Source: Allobosea sp. BK604 (GTDB taxonomy: Bacteria; Pseudomonadota; Alphaproteobacteria; Rhizobiales; Beijerinckiaceae). From it: a DNA stretch of 64,000 nucleotides. The notes beneath the pieces were generated by a model, which made no database searches, was not told the DNA's origin, and was given only the letters and a program-made list of their open reading frames with translations. Made by a program: the position numbers and the translations under genes. The DNA lies in NCBI RefSeq assembly GCF_004341515.1, contig NZ_SLZF01000014.1, positions 152,134-216,133 of the forward strand, given 5' to 3'. Positions 8,098 to 16,110 of this stretch are shown here, one piece after another. How positions within the stretch are numbered: position 1 is the stretch's first letter; each line of letters starts with the position of its first letter.

Positions 8098-9084
8098 ATG
8101 ACGACCTTCAAGGCCCTGGTCGCGACAAAGGGCGAGAGCGGAACCAACCTCGCCTTCACCGATTTCGCCGAAGCCGACCTGATGGAAGGCGATGTCACCG
8201 TCCGCGTCACGCATTCGACGGTGAACTACAAGGACGGGCTTGCCGTCACCGGCAAGGCGCCGGTCGTGCGCCGCTGGCCGATGATCCCCGGCATCGATTT
8301 CGCCGGGCGCGTCGAGAGCTCCAGCCATCCCGGGTTCAAGCCGGGCGATCTCGTCGTGCTCAACGGCTGGGGCACCGGCGAGACCCATCTCGGCGCCTAC
8401 GCCCAGAAGAGCCGGGTCAAGGGCGACTGGCTGGTGCCGCTGCCTGCCGGCCTGAATCCGGACCAGGCCATGGCGATCGGCACCGCCGGCTTCACCGCAA
8501 TGCTCTGCGTGCTGGCGCTCGAAAAGCATGGTCTGAAGCCCGCCGACGGTCCCGTCGTGGTCACCGGCGCGGCCGGCGGGGTCGGTTCGGTCGCGATCGC
8601 GCTGCTCGCCAAGGCCGGCTGGCATGTCATCGCCTCGACCGGCCGGGCCGAGGAGGGCGACTACCTGAAGAGCCTCGGCGCGGCCGAGATCATCGACCGC
8701 AACGAGCTTTCCGGCCCAGGCCGCCCGCTCGGCAAGGAGCGCTGGATCGCCGGCGTCGACGCGGTCGGCTCGCATACGCTCGCCAACCTGCTCTCGATGA
8801 CCAGATATGGCGGCGCCATCGCCGCCTGCGGCCTGGCGCAGGGCATGGACCTGCCGGCCTCGGTCGCGCCCTTCATCCTGCGCGGTGTCTCGCTGCTCGG
8901 CGTCGATTCGGTGATGTGCCCGAAGCCGCGCCGGCTCGAAGCCTGGGCGAGGCTCGCGGCCGATCTCGACCGCGACAAGCTCGCGGTCATCACCACGACG
9001 ATCCCGCTGGAAAGCGTGATCGAGACCGGCAAGGCGATCGTCGAGGGCAAGGTCAGGGGACGGGTCGTGGTCGAGATCGGCTGA
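8098..9084 (+). CDS. acuI: Acryloyl-CoA reductase (NADPH) type oxidoreductase, AcuI/YhdH family
   Basis: A 328-residue zinc-independent medium-chain dehydrogenase/reductase. AcuI reduces acryloyl-CoA to propionyl-CoA with NADPH, protecting cells from a toxic intermediate of 3-hydroxypropionate and DMSP breakdown. Seen here: NYKDGLAV (43-50), PGIDFAGRV (64-72), the Rossmann loop VTGAAGGVGS (155-164) and a C-terminal GRVVVEI. Length matches E. coli YhdH. The ATG at 8098 has AGGAGAG just upstream; an earlier in-frame start would translate a repeat and is unlikely. It converges on a LysR gene. Substrate assignment rests on family similarity only. Confidence 0.88.
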   Translation: MTTFKALVATKGESGTNLAFTDFAEADLMEGDVTVRVTHSTVNYKDGLAVTGKAPVVRRWPMIPGIDFAGRVESSSHPGFKPGDLVVLNGWGTGETHLGAYAQKSRVKGDWLVPLPAGLNPDQAMAIGTAGFTAMLCVLALEKHGLKPADGPVVVTGAAGGVGSVAIALLAKAGWHVIASTGRAEEGDYLKSLGAAEIIDRNELSGPGRPLGKERWIAGVDAVGSHTLANLLSMTRYGGAIAACGLAQGMDLPASVAPFILRGVSLLGVDSVMCPKPRRLEAWARLAADLDRDKLAVITTTIPLESVIETGKAIVEGKVRGRVVVEIG

Positions 9085-9130
9085 GATGCCGACCCTCGCC
9101 CGGGCGCAATCGCTGCGGTCGGCCTGAGCC

Positions 9131-10036
9131 TCAGCCGGTACCTTCCAGCAGCCCGCGCTTCTTCGCCAGCTCGCTGCCGCAGAAATCCATGAAGGCGCGC
9201 ACCCGTGGTGCGTGCCTGATATCGGGATGCGTCAGGATCCAGACCCCGGTCGAGAAATCGGGATTGGGCGGCGTCAGGCGGATCAGGCAGGGGCGCTGGT
9301 CGGCGATGAAGCAGGGCAGGGGGCCGATGCCGATGCCCTGCTCGACCGCCTCGGTGAGGCCGAGCACGGCCGAGCTCTTCAGCGCGATCCGCTCCGGCTG
9401 CACGCGGTCTCGGACATAGCGCGCCGCCTTCACATAGCCGAGCTGGTCGCCGAGCGTCACCCAGTTGCGCTCGAGCAGCGCGGCCGGGTCCGCCGTCTCT
9501 TCCGGCGTCAGGCCCTCGTCCTTGCGGGCGTAGATCGCCCAGGACAGCGTCGCGATCCGGCGCCCGACCAGCGTCTCGCCCGGCGAATCGCTGGCGCGGA
9601 TCGCGACATCCGCATCGCGCTTGGAGAGGTTCAGCGTCTGGTTGCCGATGGCGACATCGAGCCTGATCGCTGGATGCATCTGCCGGAACATGGCGAAGAT
9701 CGGCAGCAGCATGTTGAGATAGAGCGTGTCGGTCGTCGTCACCCGCAACTCGCCGGAGGGCGTGACGTCGCGCCCGGCGAGTCGGCGGTCGAAGGCGGTG
9801 ACATCCTCGTCCATCCTGGCGGCGAGCGCGGTCATCTCCTCGCCGGCGACGGTCGCGACATAGCCGGTCTTGCGCCGTTCGAAGAGCGGCAGGCCGAGCT
9901 GCTCCTCGATCTGGCCGAGCCGGCGGAACACGGTGGAATGGTTGACGCCGAGCGCCTGCGATGCGCCGGTCAGCCCGGCATGGTCGGCAATCGCCTTGAC
10001 CAGCCTGAAATCGTCCCAGGCAAGATTGGCTTTCAT
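9131..10036 (-). CDS. LysR-family transcriptional regulator
   Basis: A 301-residue regulator. Residues about 6-60 form the winged helix-turn-helix (GLTGASQALGVNHSTVFRRL), followed by a linker helix and a periplasmic-binding-protein-like effector domain. The start at 10036 (MKANLAWDDFRL) has AGGAG at good distance; an in-frame start 17 codons earlier lacks one. Features such as GVNHSTVFRRLGQIEEQLG and FERRKTGY place it in the large subgroup that often represses or activates a neighbour. A candidate operator is at 10073-10088. Its target is not evident; acuI is convergent and tsaC/sua5 is co-directional upstream. Confidence 0.88.
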   Translation of the reverse strand: MKANLAWDDFRLVKAIADHAGLTGASQALGVNHSTVFRRLGQIEEQLGLPLFERRKTGYVATVAGEEMTALAARMDEDVTAFDRRLAGRDVTPSGELRVTTTDTLYLNMLLPIFAMFRQMHPAIRLDVAIGNQTLNLSKRDADVAIRASDSPGETLVGRRIATLSWAIYARKDEGLTPEETADPAALLERNWVTLGDQLGYVKAARYVRDRVQPERIALKSSAVLGLTEAVEQGIGIGPLPCFIADQRPCLIRLTPPNPDFSTGVWILTHPDIRHAPRVRAFMDFCGSELAKKRGLLEGTG

Positions 10037-10072
10037 CGGCGCGAACTCCTCACGCCAAAAGCAACGCGATAT

Positions 10073-10088
10073 CTTGCGCAATTGCAAG
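10073..10088. promoter_or_regulatory. Candidate operator upstream of the LysR gene
   Basis: CTTGCGCAATTGCAAG is an inverted repeat with CTTGC/GCAAG arms, 37 bases before the LysR start codon. Position and T-rich/A-rich half-sites fit an autoregulatory LysR-type site, but this is only inferred. Confidence 0.3.
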
Positions 10089-10121
10089 GTGCGTTTGCAA
10101 GCTCAGCCATCCACTCTCAGC

Positions 10122-10165
10122 GCATCGGGCCGCAGCGGATTGCGGTTTTCGGACAATGCCGACTA
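10122..10165. repeat. Repeat family B, degenerate copy
   Basis: GCATCGGGCCG, then GGATTGCGGTTTTCGG and ATGCCGAC, match the pattern of the family B element at 25793 with several changes. The rightmost bases overlap the stop codon (TAG, 10163-10165 on the minus strand) of the sua5 gene. Confidence 0.5.
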
Positions 10166-11155
10166 GCGCGGCGCTGCCGCCCGCCGCAGCCGGTCGTTGA
10201 TCGCCTCGCCCAGGCCGTGCTCCGGCACCGACGCGACCGCGATGGCCGCCGGCCTCTGCGCGTCGAGCCGGCGCATGAAGCCGAAGAGATTGGCCGCGGC
10301 TTCCGCCAGATCGCCGGTCGGGCTGAGATTGAGCGCGATGGCGGGCAGGGTGCAGCCTTCAGGCTCCGGCCCGAAGCCGAGCCAGGCCTCGTCGGCGCGC
10401 GGCGCCGCCGCGTCCAGCCGCACCTGCGCTGCCGGCGCATAATGCGAGGCGAGCAGGCCGGGCGAGATCGGCGCCGCTCCCGCTTCGCCGGCGAGCACGA
10501 GCGAGCGCCCGATCACGCCCTCGATCGCGGCGCGCGGCACGCCGCCGGGGCGGAGCAGCTTCGGCGCGCCGTCGAGGCAGGAGATGATGGTCGATTCGAC
10601 GCCGATCGAGGTCGGTCCGGCATCGAGCACGGCGTCGATCCGGCCGTCGAGATCGGCCAGCGCATGCGCCGCGCTGGTCGCGCTGACCCGGCCGGAGCGG
10701 TTGGCGGAGGGCGCCGCGATCGGCCGCCCGACCGCCTCGAGCACCGCATGGGCCAGCGGATGCGCGGGCACGCGCAGCGCCACCGAGTCGAGCCCGGCCC
10801 GTGCCAGTTCGCTCACCGTGCAGCCTGAGGAGACCGGCACGACCAGCGTCAGCGGCCCCGGCCAGAAGGCTTTCGCCAGCGCCAGCGCATTGGCATCGAA
10901 CAGGCCCTCGCGCCTGGCGGCTTCGATACTCGGCAGATGCGCGATCAGCGGGTTGAAGCTCGGCCGCTCCTTGGCGGCGTAGATGCCGGCGACGGCCTTG
11001 CCCGAGGTCGCGTCGGCCGCGAGCCCATAGACCGTCTCGGTGGGCAGCGCGACGAGCCCGCCTTCGCGCAGCAGGCGCGCGGCCTCGGCGATGCCCTCCG
11101 CATCGGTCGAGAGCCGGCTCGTGGCGCGGGAAGTGGTTGACGTTGAATGGTTCAT
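10163..11155 (-). CDS. L-threonylcarbamoyladenylate synthase (Sua5/YwlC type)
   Basis: A 330-residue two-domain enzyme that makes threonylcarbamoyl-AMP from threonine, bicarbonate and ATP, the first step of t6A37 formation in ANN-decoding tRNAs. The N-terminal YrdC domain shows PTETVYGLAADA (38-49), KERPSFNPL (62-70), a GPLTLVV segment and PSANRSG. The extra C-terminal Sua5 domain (about 220-330, with SPGLLASHYAP linker) distinguishes it from short TsaC. The start at 11155 has no Shine-Dalgarno sequence and lies directly behind AT-rich DNA (TTTATAT), so translation may be leaderless. Upstream in-frame codons would add a non-conserved basic tail. It is divergent from the acyl-CoA dehydrogenase. 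Confidence 0.9.
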   Translation of the reverse strand: MNHSTSTTSRATSRLSTDAEGIAEAARLLREGGLVALPTETVYGLAADATSGKAVAGIYAAKERPSFNPLIAHLPSIEAARREGLFDANALALAKAFWPGPLTLVVPVSSGCTVSELARAGLDSVALRVPAHPLAHAVLEAVGRPIAAPSANRSGRVSATSAAHALADLDGRIDAVLDAGPTSIGVESTIISCLDGAPKLLRPGGVPRAAIEGVIGRSLVLAGEAGAAPISPGLLASHYAPAAQVRLDAAAPRADEAWLGFGPEPEGCTLPAIALNLSPTGDLAEAAANLFGFMRRLDAQRPAAIAVASVPEHGLGEAINDRLRRAAAPR

Positions 11156-11318
11156 ATATAAACTAATTCTGGCGCGTGCACGATCGGCGGAAAGTCGGGA
11201 GGCTGGCGCGTGGCGAAGGGGATAGTTCGTCGCTAACATCGCCGTCAACGCAGCAATGGCGGATCGAGACCTTCGAAGGGCGGTTCGCCCGGCAGCGAAG
11301 GCGTTCAGGGAGAAGGTC

Positions 11319-13094
11319 ATGAGCTATCGCGCCCCGGTCGAGGATATGATCGCCACCATGCGCCATGTCGCGGGGCTGGACGGGCTGATCGGTGACGGGC
11401 TCGCGCCCGAGCTCGATGGCGGCATGAGCGAGGCGATCCTCGACGAGGCCGCGAAATTCGCCGCCGAGCGCCTGGCGCCGCTCAACGCCGTCGGCGACAA
11501 GCACGGCTCGACCCTGAAGGACGGCGTCGTCACCACCCCTCCGGGCTGGAAGGAGGCCTATCGGGCCTGGGCCGAGGCCGGATGGAATTCGCTGCAGGCG
11601 CCGGAGACCTATGGCGGCCAGGGCTTGCCGGTTTTGCTGCAATCGGCCTGCACGGAGATGTGGAACTCGGCCGCCTTCGCCTTCGCCCTCGGCCCGCTGC
11701 TGACGGTCGGCGCGATCGAGGCGCTTTATGCCCATGGCTCGGAGGAGCTGAAAGAGACCTATCTCGCCAAGCTCGTCTCCGGCGAATGGATGGGGACGAT
11801 GAACCTGACCGAGCCGCAGGCGGGCTCCGACCTCAACGCGCTGCGCTCCAGGGCCGAACGCGCCGGCGACGGCACCTACCGCATCACCGGCCAGAAGATC
11901 TTCATCACCTATGGCGAGCAGGACATGACTGAGAACATCGTGCATCTCGTTCTTGCCCGCCTGCCCGATGCCCCTCCCGGCACGCGCGGCATCTCGCTGT
12001 TCCTCGTGCCGAAATATCTGGTCAACAACGACGGCACGCTCGGCGCCCATAACGACCTGCGCTGCTCCGGCATCGAGCACAAGCTCGGCATCCATGCCTC
12101 GCCGACCTGCTCCATGGCCTATGGCGACAAGGACGGCGCGATCGGCTGGCTGATCGGCGAGGAGAATCGCGGCCTCGCCTGCATGTTCACGATGATGAAC
12201 AATGCCCGCCTCAATGTCGCGATCCAGGGCGTGGCGATCGCCGAGCGCGCCTATCAGCATGCGCTCGCCTTCGCCAGGGAGCGCCGGCAGGGCACCGCGC
12301 TCGACGCACCGAAGGGGGCGCCGATGAGCCCGATCATCGTACACCCGGATGTCCGCCGCATGCTGATGGACATGCGCGCCAAGACCCAGAGCGCCCGCGC
12401 CATTTCCTACCTGCTGGCCGAGGCGCTCGACCGTTCGCATCGCGAGACGGATGCGGGCAGGCGCAAGGCCGCGGCCGAGCGCGCCGCGATCCTCACCCCC
12501 ATCGCCAAGGCCTATGCGACCGATATCGGCATCGAGGTCGCCTCGACCGGCATCCAGGTCCATGGTGGCATGGGCTATGTCGAGGAGACCGGCGCGGCGC
12601 AATATCTGCGCGATGCCCGGATCGCGGCGATCTACGAGGGCACCAACGGCATCCAGGCCATCGATCTCGTGCTGCGCAAGCTGCCGCTGTCCGGCGGCGA
12701 GGCGGTCAAGGCGCTGATCGCCGAGATGCGCGGCGTCGCAGCCGAGGTCGCGGCGGCGAACACGCCGGGCTTCGGCCACACTGCCGCGCGGCTTGCTGCC
12801 GCCATCGACGCGCTGGAGCGCGCGACGCAATGGCTGCTGGCGACGATGGGCGCGAAGCAGGCCGATGCGCTGGCCGGGGCGACGCCTTACCTCAAGCTCT
12901 TCGCGCTGGCGCAGGGCGGCACCGGGCTGGCGAAGAAAGCCCTCGCCATGCGCTCCGAGGAGAACGGCGCGGCCGCGCTCGCCACCGCCCGCTTCTACGC
13001 CGAGCACGCCGTCCCCGAAGCCCAGGCGCTGGAGCTGGCGGTGACCGAGGGCGCCGGCGCGGTCGAGGATGCCGCTGCGGTCTTCGCGGCGTGA
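11319..13094 (+). CDS. Acyl-CoA dehydrogenase, long form (DmdC-like)
   Basis: A 591-residue FAD enzyme that oxidises an acyl-CoA to the 2-enoyl-CoA. Recognisable are LTEPQAGSDL (163-172), the FAD-contacting QKIFITYGE region, QVHGGMGY (413-420) and YEGTNGIQ (439-446), in which E440 is the expected catalytic base. The roughly 150-residue C-terminal extension is typical of the subgroup that includes 3-methylmercaptopropionyl-CoA dehydrogenase (DmdC), but this subgroup is widespread and many members have unknown substrates. The ATG at 11319 follows GGGAGAAGG. No electron-transfer flavoprotein or hydratase gene is adjacent. Confidence 0.88.
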   Translation: MSYRAPVEDMIATMRHVAGLDGLIGDGLAPELDGGMSEAILDEAAKFAAERLAPLNAVGDKHGSTLKDGVVTTPPGWKEAYRAWAEAGWNSLQAPETYGGQGLPVLLQSACTEMWNSAAFAFALGPLLTVGAIEALYAHGSEELKETYLAKLVSGEWMGTMNLTEPQAGSDLNALRSRAERAGDGTYRITGQKIFITYGEQDMTENIVHLVLARLPDAPPGTRGISLFLVPKYLVNNDGTLGAHNDLRCSGIEHKLGIHASPTCSMAYGDKDGAIGWLIGEENRGLACMFTMMNNARLNVAIQGVAIAERAYQHALAFARERRQGTALDAPKGAPMSPIIVHPDVRRMLMDMRAKTQSARAISYLLAEALDRSHRETDAGRRKAAAERAAILTPIAKAYATDIGIEVASTGIQVHGGMGYVEETGAAQYLRDARIAAIYEGTNGIQAIDLVLRKLPLSGGEAVKALIAEMRGVAAEVAAANTPGFGHTAARLAAAIDALERATQWLLATMGAKQADALAGATPYLKLFALAQGGTGLAKKALAMRSEENGAAALATARFYAEHAVPEAQALELAVTEGAGAVEDAAAVFAA

Positions 13095-13172
13095 TTTCGA
13101 CATCGAAGCAGTTCGGCCGGGCGGGCGGTGTTCTTGAGAGCCTGCGGGTAAGCCAGTGTCTGCAAGGAAGAC

Positions 13173-13253
13173 CGTCATTGCGAGCGCAGCGAAGCAATCC
13201 AGGGGCCGCCGAGCGCTACGAGTCTGGATTGCTTCGCTGCGCTCGCAATGACG
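13173..13253. repeat. Repeat family C palindrome
   Basis: A perfect 30-bp inverted repeat: the left arm (13173-13202) starts CGTCATTGCGAGCGCAGC and the right arm (13224-13253) ends with its exact complement, GCTGCGCTCGCAATGACG. The central 21 bases differ from other copies. It lies between two convergent genes, so it could also act as a bidirectional transcript end. Related copies are at 15925, 43424 and, interrupted, 63851. Confidence 0.9.
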
Positions 13254-13318
13254 GCGGAGGAGCGGCCACGCAGCGGCTAACGCGTCCCGCCAACCTCGAG
13301 AGAAGCGCCTTTTCAGGC

Positions 13319-14107
13319 TCAGGCCGGCTTCCGCACCCGCAGGTGCAGGAACAGCGGCCCGACGCGCAGGTCGGCGAGGTAAGGCACGGCCTCGGCCGTC
13401 GCCGCGTCGACCGTCGGCTCGTCCACGTGCTCGATGGAAAAGCCCGTCGCGACGATCAGGTTGAGCCATTCACTCAGCGTGCGGTGGAAGCGCGGCACGC
13501 GGAACGGTTCGACCTTGGCCTTCTCGTGCTCCGGCGCGGTGCCGAAACGCCAGGTCTCGACATCGCCCTGCACCGCGCCGAAATAGCCGCCGACCTCGAT
13601 CGCCCGCACCCTGCCGTCGGGTTCGCGCAGCACCTTGCGATAGGGCGGCGAGAAACAGGGATGCAGGATCGAGAATTGCAGGAAGCCGCCGGGCTTGAGC
13701 ACGCGCCCGGCCTCGGCGAGGACGCGATGCTGCTCCGGCATGTCCATCAGCGACATGAAGGCGGTGGCGAAATCGAAGCTCTCATTCGCGAAGGGCAGGG
13801 CCATGCCGTCGCCGACCTGGTAGGCGATACCGAGCGGCTGGGCCGCTTCCGCCTCCTGCGCATGGCGGATGAAGGTCGGCGCGATGTCGATGCCGGTCAT
13901 CGCCGCGCCGAGCTCCGCGAGCTTGCGCGTGTTGAAGCCCTCGCCGCAGCCGATATCGAGGCCGCTCGACCCCACCACCGGCGGCAGGTTCGCCAGGAAC
14001 ACGGGTGTGTTCACCTCGTCGCGGTAGCGGTCGTAGCCGGAGCGCGCGTGGCGCGTCCAGGTTTCCGCATTGGCCTCCCAGCAGGCCGCAACTTCGCTCG
14101 CATCCAT
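13319..14107 (-). CDS. Class I SAM-dependent methyltransferase
   Basis: A 262-residue cytoplasmic methyltransferase with a UbiE/type-11 fold. SAM motif I is DIGCGEGFNT (51-60), the acidic motif II follows at GIDIAP, and the later region VLKPGGFLQFSILHPC is the post-motif typical of type-11 enzymes. No substrate can be inferred. It is divergent from the SDR gene at 14188 with only 80 bases between, so promoters overlap. The start (MDASEVAACWEAN) is the only reasonable ATG. Confidence 0.85.
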   Translation of the reverse strand: MDASEVAACWEANAETWTRHARSGYDRYRDEVNTPVFLANLPPVVGSSGLDIGCGEGFNTRKLAELGAAMTGIDIAPTFIRHAQEAEAAQPLGIAYQVGDGMALPFANESFDFATAFMSLMDMPEQHRVLAEAGRVLKPGGFLQFSILHPCFSPPYRKVLREPDGRVRAIEVGGYFGAVQGDVETWRFGTAPEHEKAKVEPFRVPRFHRTLSEWLNLIVATGFSIEHVDEPTVDAATAEAVPYLADLRVGPLFLHLRVRKPA

Positions 14108-14187
14108 GGCTCGTCTCGCTCTTCGGGGGAGGGCGGCTCTAGGCGATCACGCGCCGCGCCGCCAGCAGAAAAGCGGGCTTTCTGGCG

Positions 14188-15042
14188 ATGAAACATGACA
14201 GCCCGATCAAGCCGCTCGCGGACAAGATCTGCCTGGTCGCCGGCGCGTCGCGCGGGCTCGGCCGTGGCATCGCCAAGGCCCTGGGCGAAGCCGGCGCGAC
14301 GGTGATCGTCACCGGCCGCTCCAGCGAGGCCGGTCCGCGCACGGACCAGCGCCTCGAGACCTTCGAGGATACGGCGCGCGAGGTCGAGCTCATCGGCGGC
14401 AAGGGCCATCCCTATCGCTGCGACCACACGCAGGAGCGCGAGGTCGATGCGCTGGTCTCCTGGGCGTTGCGCCGCTTCGGCCGGCTCGATTGCGTCGTCG
14501 ACGCGGTCTGGGGCGGCAATGAGGGCTATGATGGCGAGCGCTATCCGGACGGCTCCAATTTCGGCACGCCGTTCTGGCGCCGGCCGGTGGCGCGGCTCGG
14601 CGAGAGCTTCGAGAGCGGCGTCTACGCGCAATTGCTGCTGGCGCGTGCCGTCGCGCCGGCCATGGTGCAGATGCGCAACGGGCTGATCGTCACGGTGAGC
14701 TTCGACACCTCGGCCTATCTCGGCGATGCCTTCTACGATCTTGCCAAAGTGGCGATGAACCGGCTGACCCTCGCCATGGGCACGGAACTCAAGCCGTTCG
14801 GCGTCACTGCGCTGGCCCTGTCGCCCGGCCATGTCCTGACCGAGCGTGTGCGAGACGCAGGCATGGCCGAAGAGACCACCGAGTCGCCGCTCTATGCCGG
14901 CCGCGCCGTCGCAGCGCTCGCGGCGGATCCGCATGTCGCCCGCCATGCCGGGCAGGTTCTGCACGTGGCCGATCTGGCGCGCGCCCATGGCTTCACCGAC
15001 CAGGACGGCACGCAGCCGGCCCGGTTCACCATTCCAGGCTGA
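14188..15042 (+). CDS. Short-chain dehydrogenase/reductase (SDR)
   Basis: A 284-residue NAD(P)-dependent oxidoreductase. The Rossmann motif GASRGLGRG is at 19-27 and the catalytic residues are S171, Y183 and K187 (YDLAK). An aromatic insertion, WGGNEGYDGERYPDGSNFGT, lies after strand 4 where most SDRs have NNAG, similar to the DHRS1-like branch. The next SDR starts 12 bases after the stop, so both form an operon. Substrate unknown; the pairing suggests sequential or related ketone/alcohol conversions. Confidence 0.85.
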   Translation: MKHDSPIKPLADKICLVAGASRGLGRGIAKALGEAGATVIVTGRSSEAGPRTDQRLETFEDTAREVELIGGKGHPYRCDHTQEREVDALVSWALRRFGRLDCVVDAVWGGNEGYDGERYPDGSNFGTPFWRRPVARLGESFESGVYAQLLLARAVAPAMVQMRNGLIVTVSFDTSAYLGDAFYDLAKVAMNRLTLAMGTELKPFGVTALALSPGHVLTERVRDAGMAEETTESPLYAGRAVAALAADPHVARHAGQVLHVADLARAHGFTDQDGTQPARFTIPG

Positions 15043-15054
15043 TTGGAGACGACC

Positions 15055-15915
15055 ATGTCGCTCAAGAACAAGACGCTCTTCATCACCGGCGGTTCGCGCG
15101 GCATCGGGCTTGCCATCGCCATCCGGGCGGCGCGCGACGGCGCCAATGTCACCATCGCGGCCAAGACGGCCGAGCCGCATCCCAAGCTGCCGGGCACGAT
15201 CTACACTGCCGCGGCCGAGATCGAGGCGGCCGGTGGCAAATGCCTGCCGCTGATGGTCGATGTCAGGGACGAGCAGAGCGTCGCCGAGGCGATCGCCAGG
15301 ACCGCCGAGACCTTCGGCGGCATCGACATCGTCGTGAACAATGCCAGCGCGATCCAGCTGACCAACACCCAGATGACCGAGATGAAGCGCTTCGATCTGA
15401 TGCACCAGATCAATACGCGCGGCACCTACATGGTCTCGAAATACGCGATCCCGCATCTGGAGAAGGCCGGGAATCCGCATATCCTGATGCTGTCGCCGCC
15501 GCTCGACATGAAGACGCAGTGGTTCGCGCCGCATCTGGCCTATTCCATCGCCAAATACGGCATGAGCCTGTGCGTGCTCGGCCTCGCCGGCGAGCTCGCG
15601 CCGAAGGGCATCGCGGTGAACGCGCTCTGGCCGCGCACCACGATCGCGACGGCGGCGGTGCAGAACTTGCTCGGCGGCGACAAGATGGTGCAGGCGAGCC
15701 GCACGCCGGAGATCCTGGCCGACGCCGCCCATATGATCTTCAGCAAGCCCTCCCGGCAGTTCTCCGGGCATTTCCTGATCGACGACAGCTTCATGGCCGG
15801 CGAGGGCGTCACCGACTTCTCCGGCTATCGCGTCGACCCCTCCGTGCCGCTGATGCCGGACTTCTTCGTGCCCGCCGACAGCAAGCCGCCGCAGGGCGTG
15901 AAGGGCGGGGTTTGA
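15055..15915 (+). CDS. Short-chain dehydrogenase/reductase (HSDL2-like SDR)
   Basis: A 286-residue SDR with GGSRGIG (12-18), NNAS (95-98), S147 and the catalytic pair Y163/K167 (YSIAK). The sequence after strand 5 (MLSPPLDM) and the C-terminal part, from HFLIDDSFMAGEGVTDFSGY on, resemble the hydroxysteroid dehydrogenase-like 2 branch found in fatty-acid or isoprenoid metabolism. The ATG at 15055 follows TTGGAGACGACC. It is co-transcribed with the SDR upstream. Substrate unknown. Confidence 0.85.
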   Translation: MSLKNKTLFITGGSRGIGLAIAIRAARDGANVTIAAKTAEPHPKLPGTIYTAAAEIEAAGGKCLPLMVDVRDEQSVAEAIARTAETFGGIDIVVNNASAIQLTNTQMTEMKRFDLMHQINTRGTYMVSKYAIPHLEKAGNPHILMLSPPLDMKTQWFAPHLAYSIAKYGMSLCVLGLAGELAPKGIAVNALWPRTTIATAAVQNLLGGDKMVQASRTPEILADAAHMIFSKPSRQFSGHFLIDDSFMAGEGVTDFSGYRVDPSVPLMPDFFVPADSKPPQGVKGGV

Positions 15916-15924
15916 GACGCTTTC

Positions 15925-16046
15925 CGTCATTGCGAGCACCCGGGTCTTGCCTATGGCAAGCCCGGGTACAGGCTCCGCGAAGCAATCCAGGAGGCCTCGC
16001 TCCACGCCCCCTGGATTGCTTCGTCGCTGCGCTCCTCGCAATGACG
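15925..16046. repeat. Repeat family C palindrome with a nested hairpin
   Basis: The outer arms begin CGTCATTGCGAG (15925) and end CTCGCAATGACG (to 16046), with GCAATCCAGG and CCTGGATTGC inside. The left arm is split by an extra palindrome (ACCCGGGTCTTGCC then GGCAAGCCCGGGT, about 15937-15967) that is absent from other copies. It sits between the second SDR gene and corA. Confidence 0.85.
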
Positions 16047-16110
16047 GGTTAGCGCGTCATCGGTTTGACATCGCAGCAGGATTGGAGTTCTTGCGCCGCA
16101 GCAAAACGGC

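Noticed and set aside
8098..13094. A DMSP-degradation gene cluster
   Set aside because: Only two loosely related families are present, on opposite sides of unrelated genes; no lyase, demethylase or ligase gene is near.
11163..13469. A 768-codon minus-strand frame opposite the acyl-CoA dehydrogenase
   Set aside because: Pure antisense with low-complexity Arg/Gly/Asp composition that also reads through a repeat.
14011..16041. A 676-codon minus-strand frame opposite the two SDR genes
   Set aside because: Both SDRs have full catalytic motifs on the plus strand; the antisense peptide has none.
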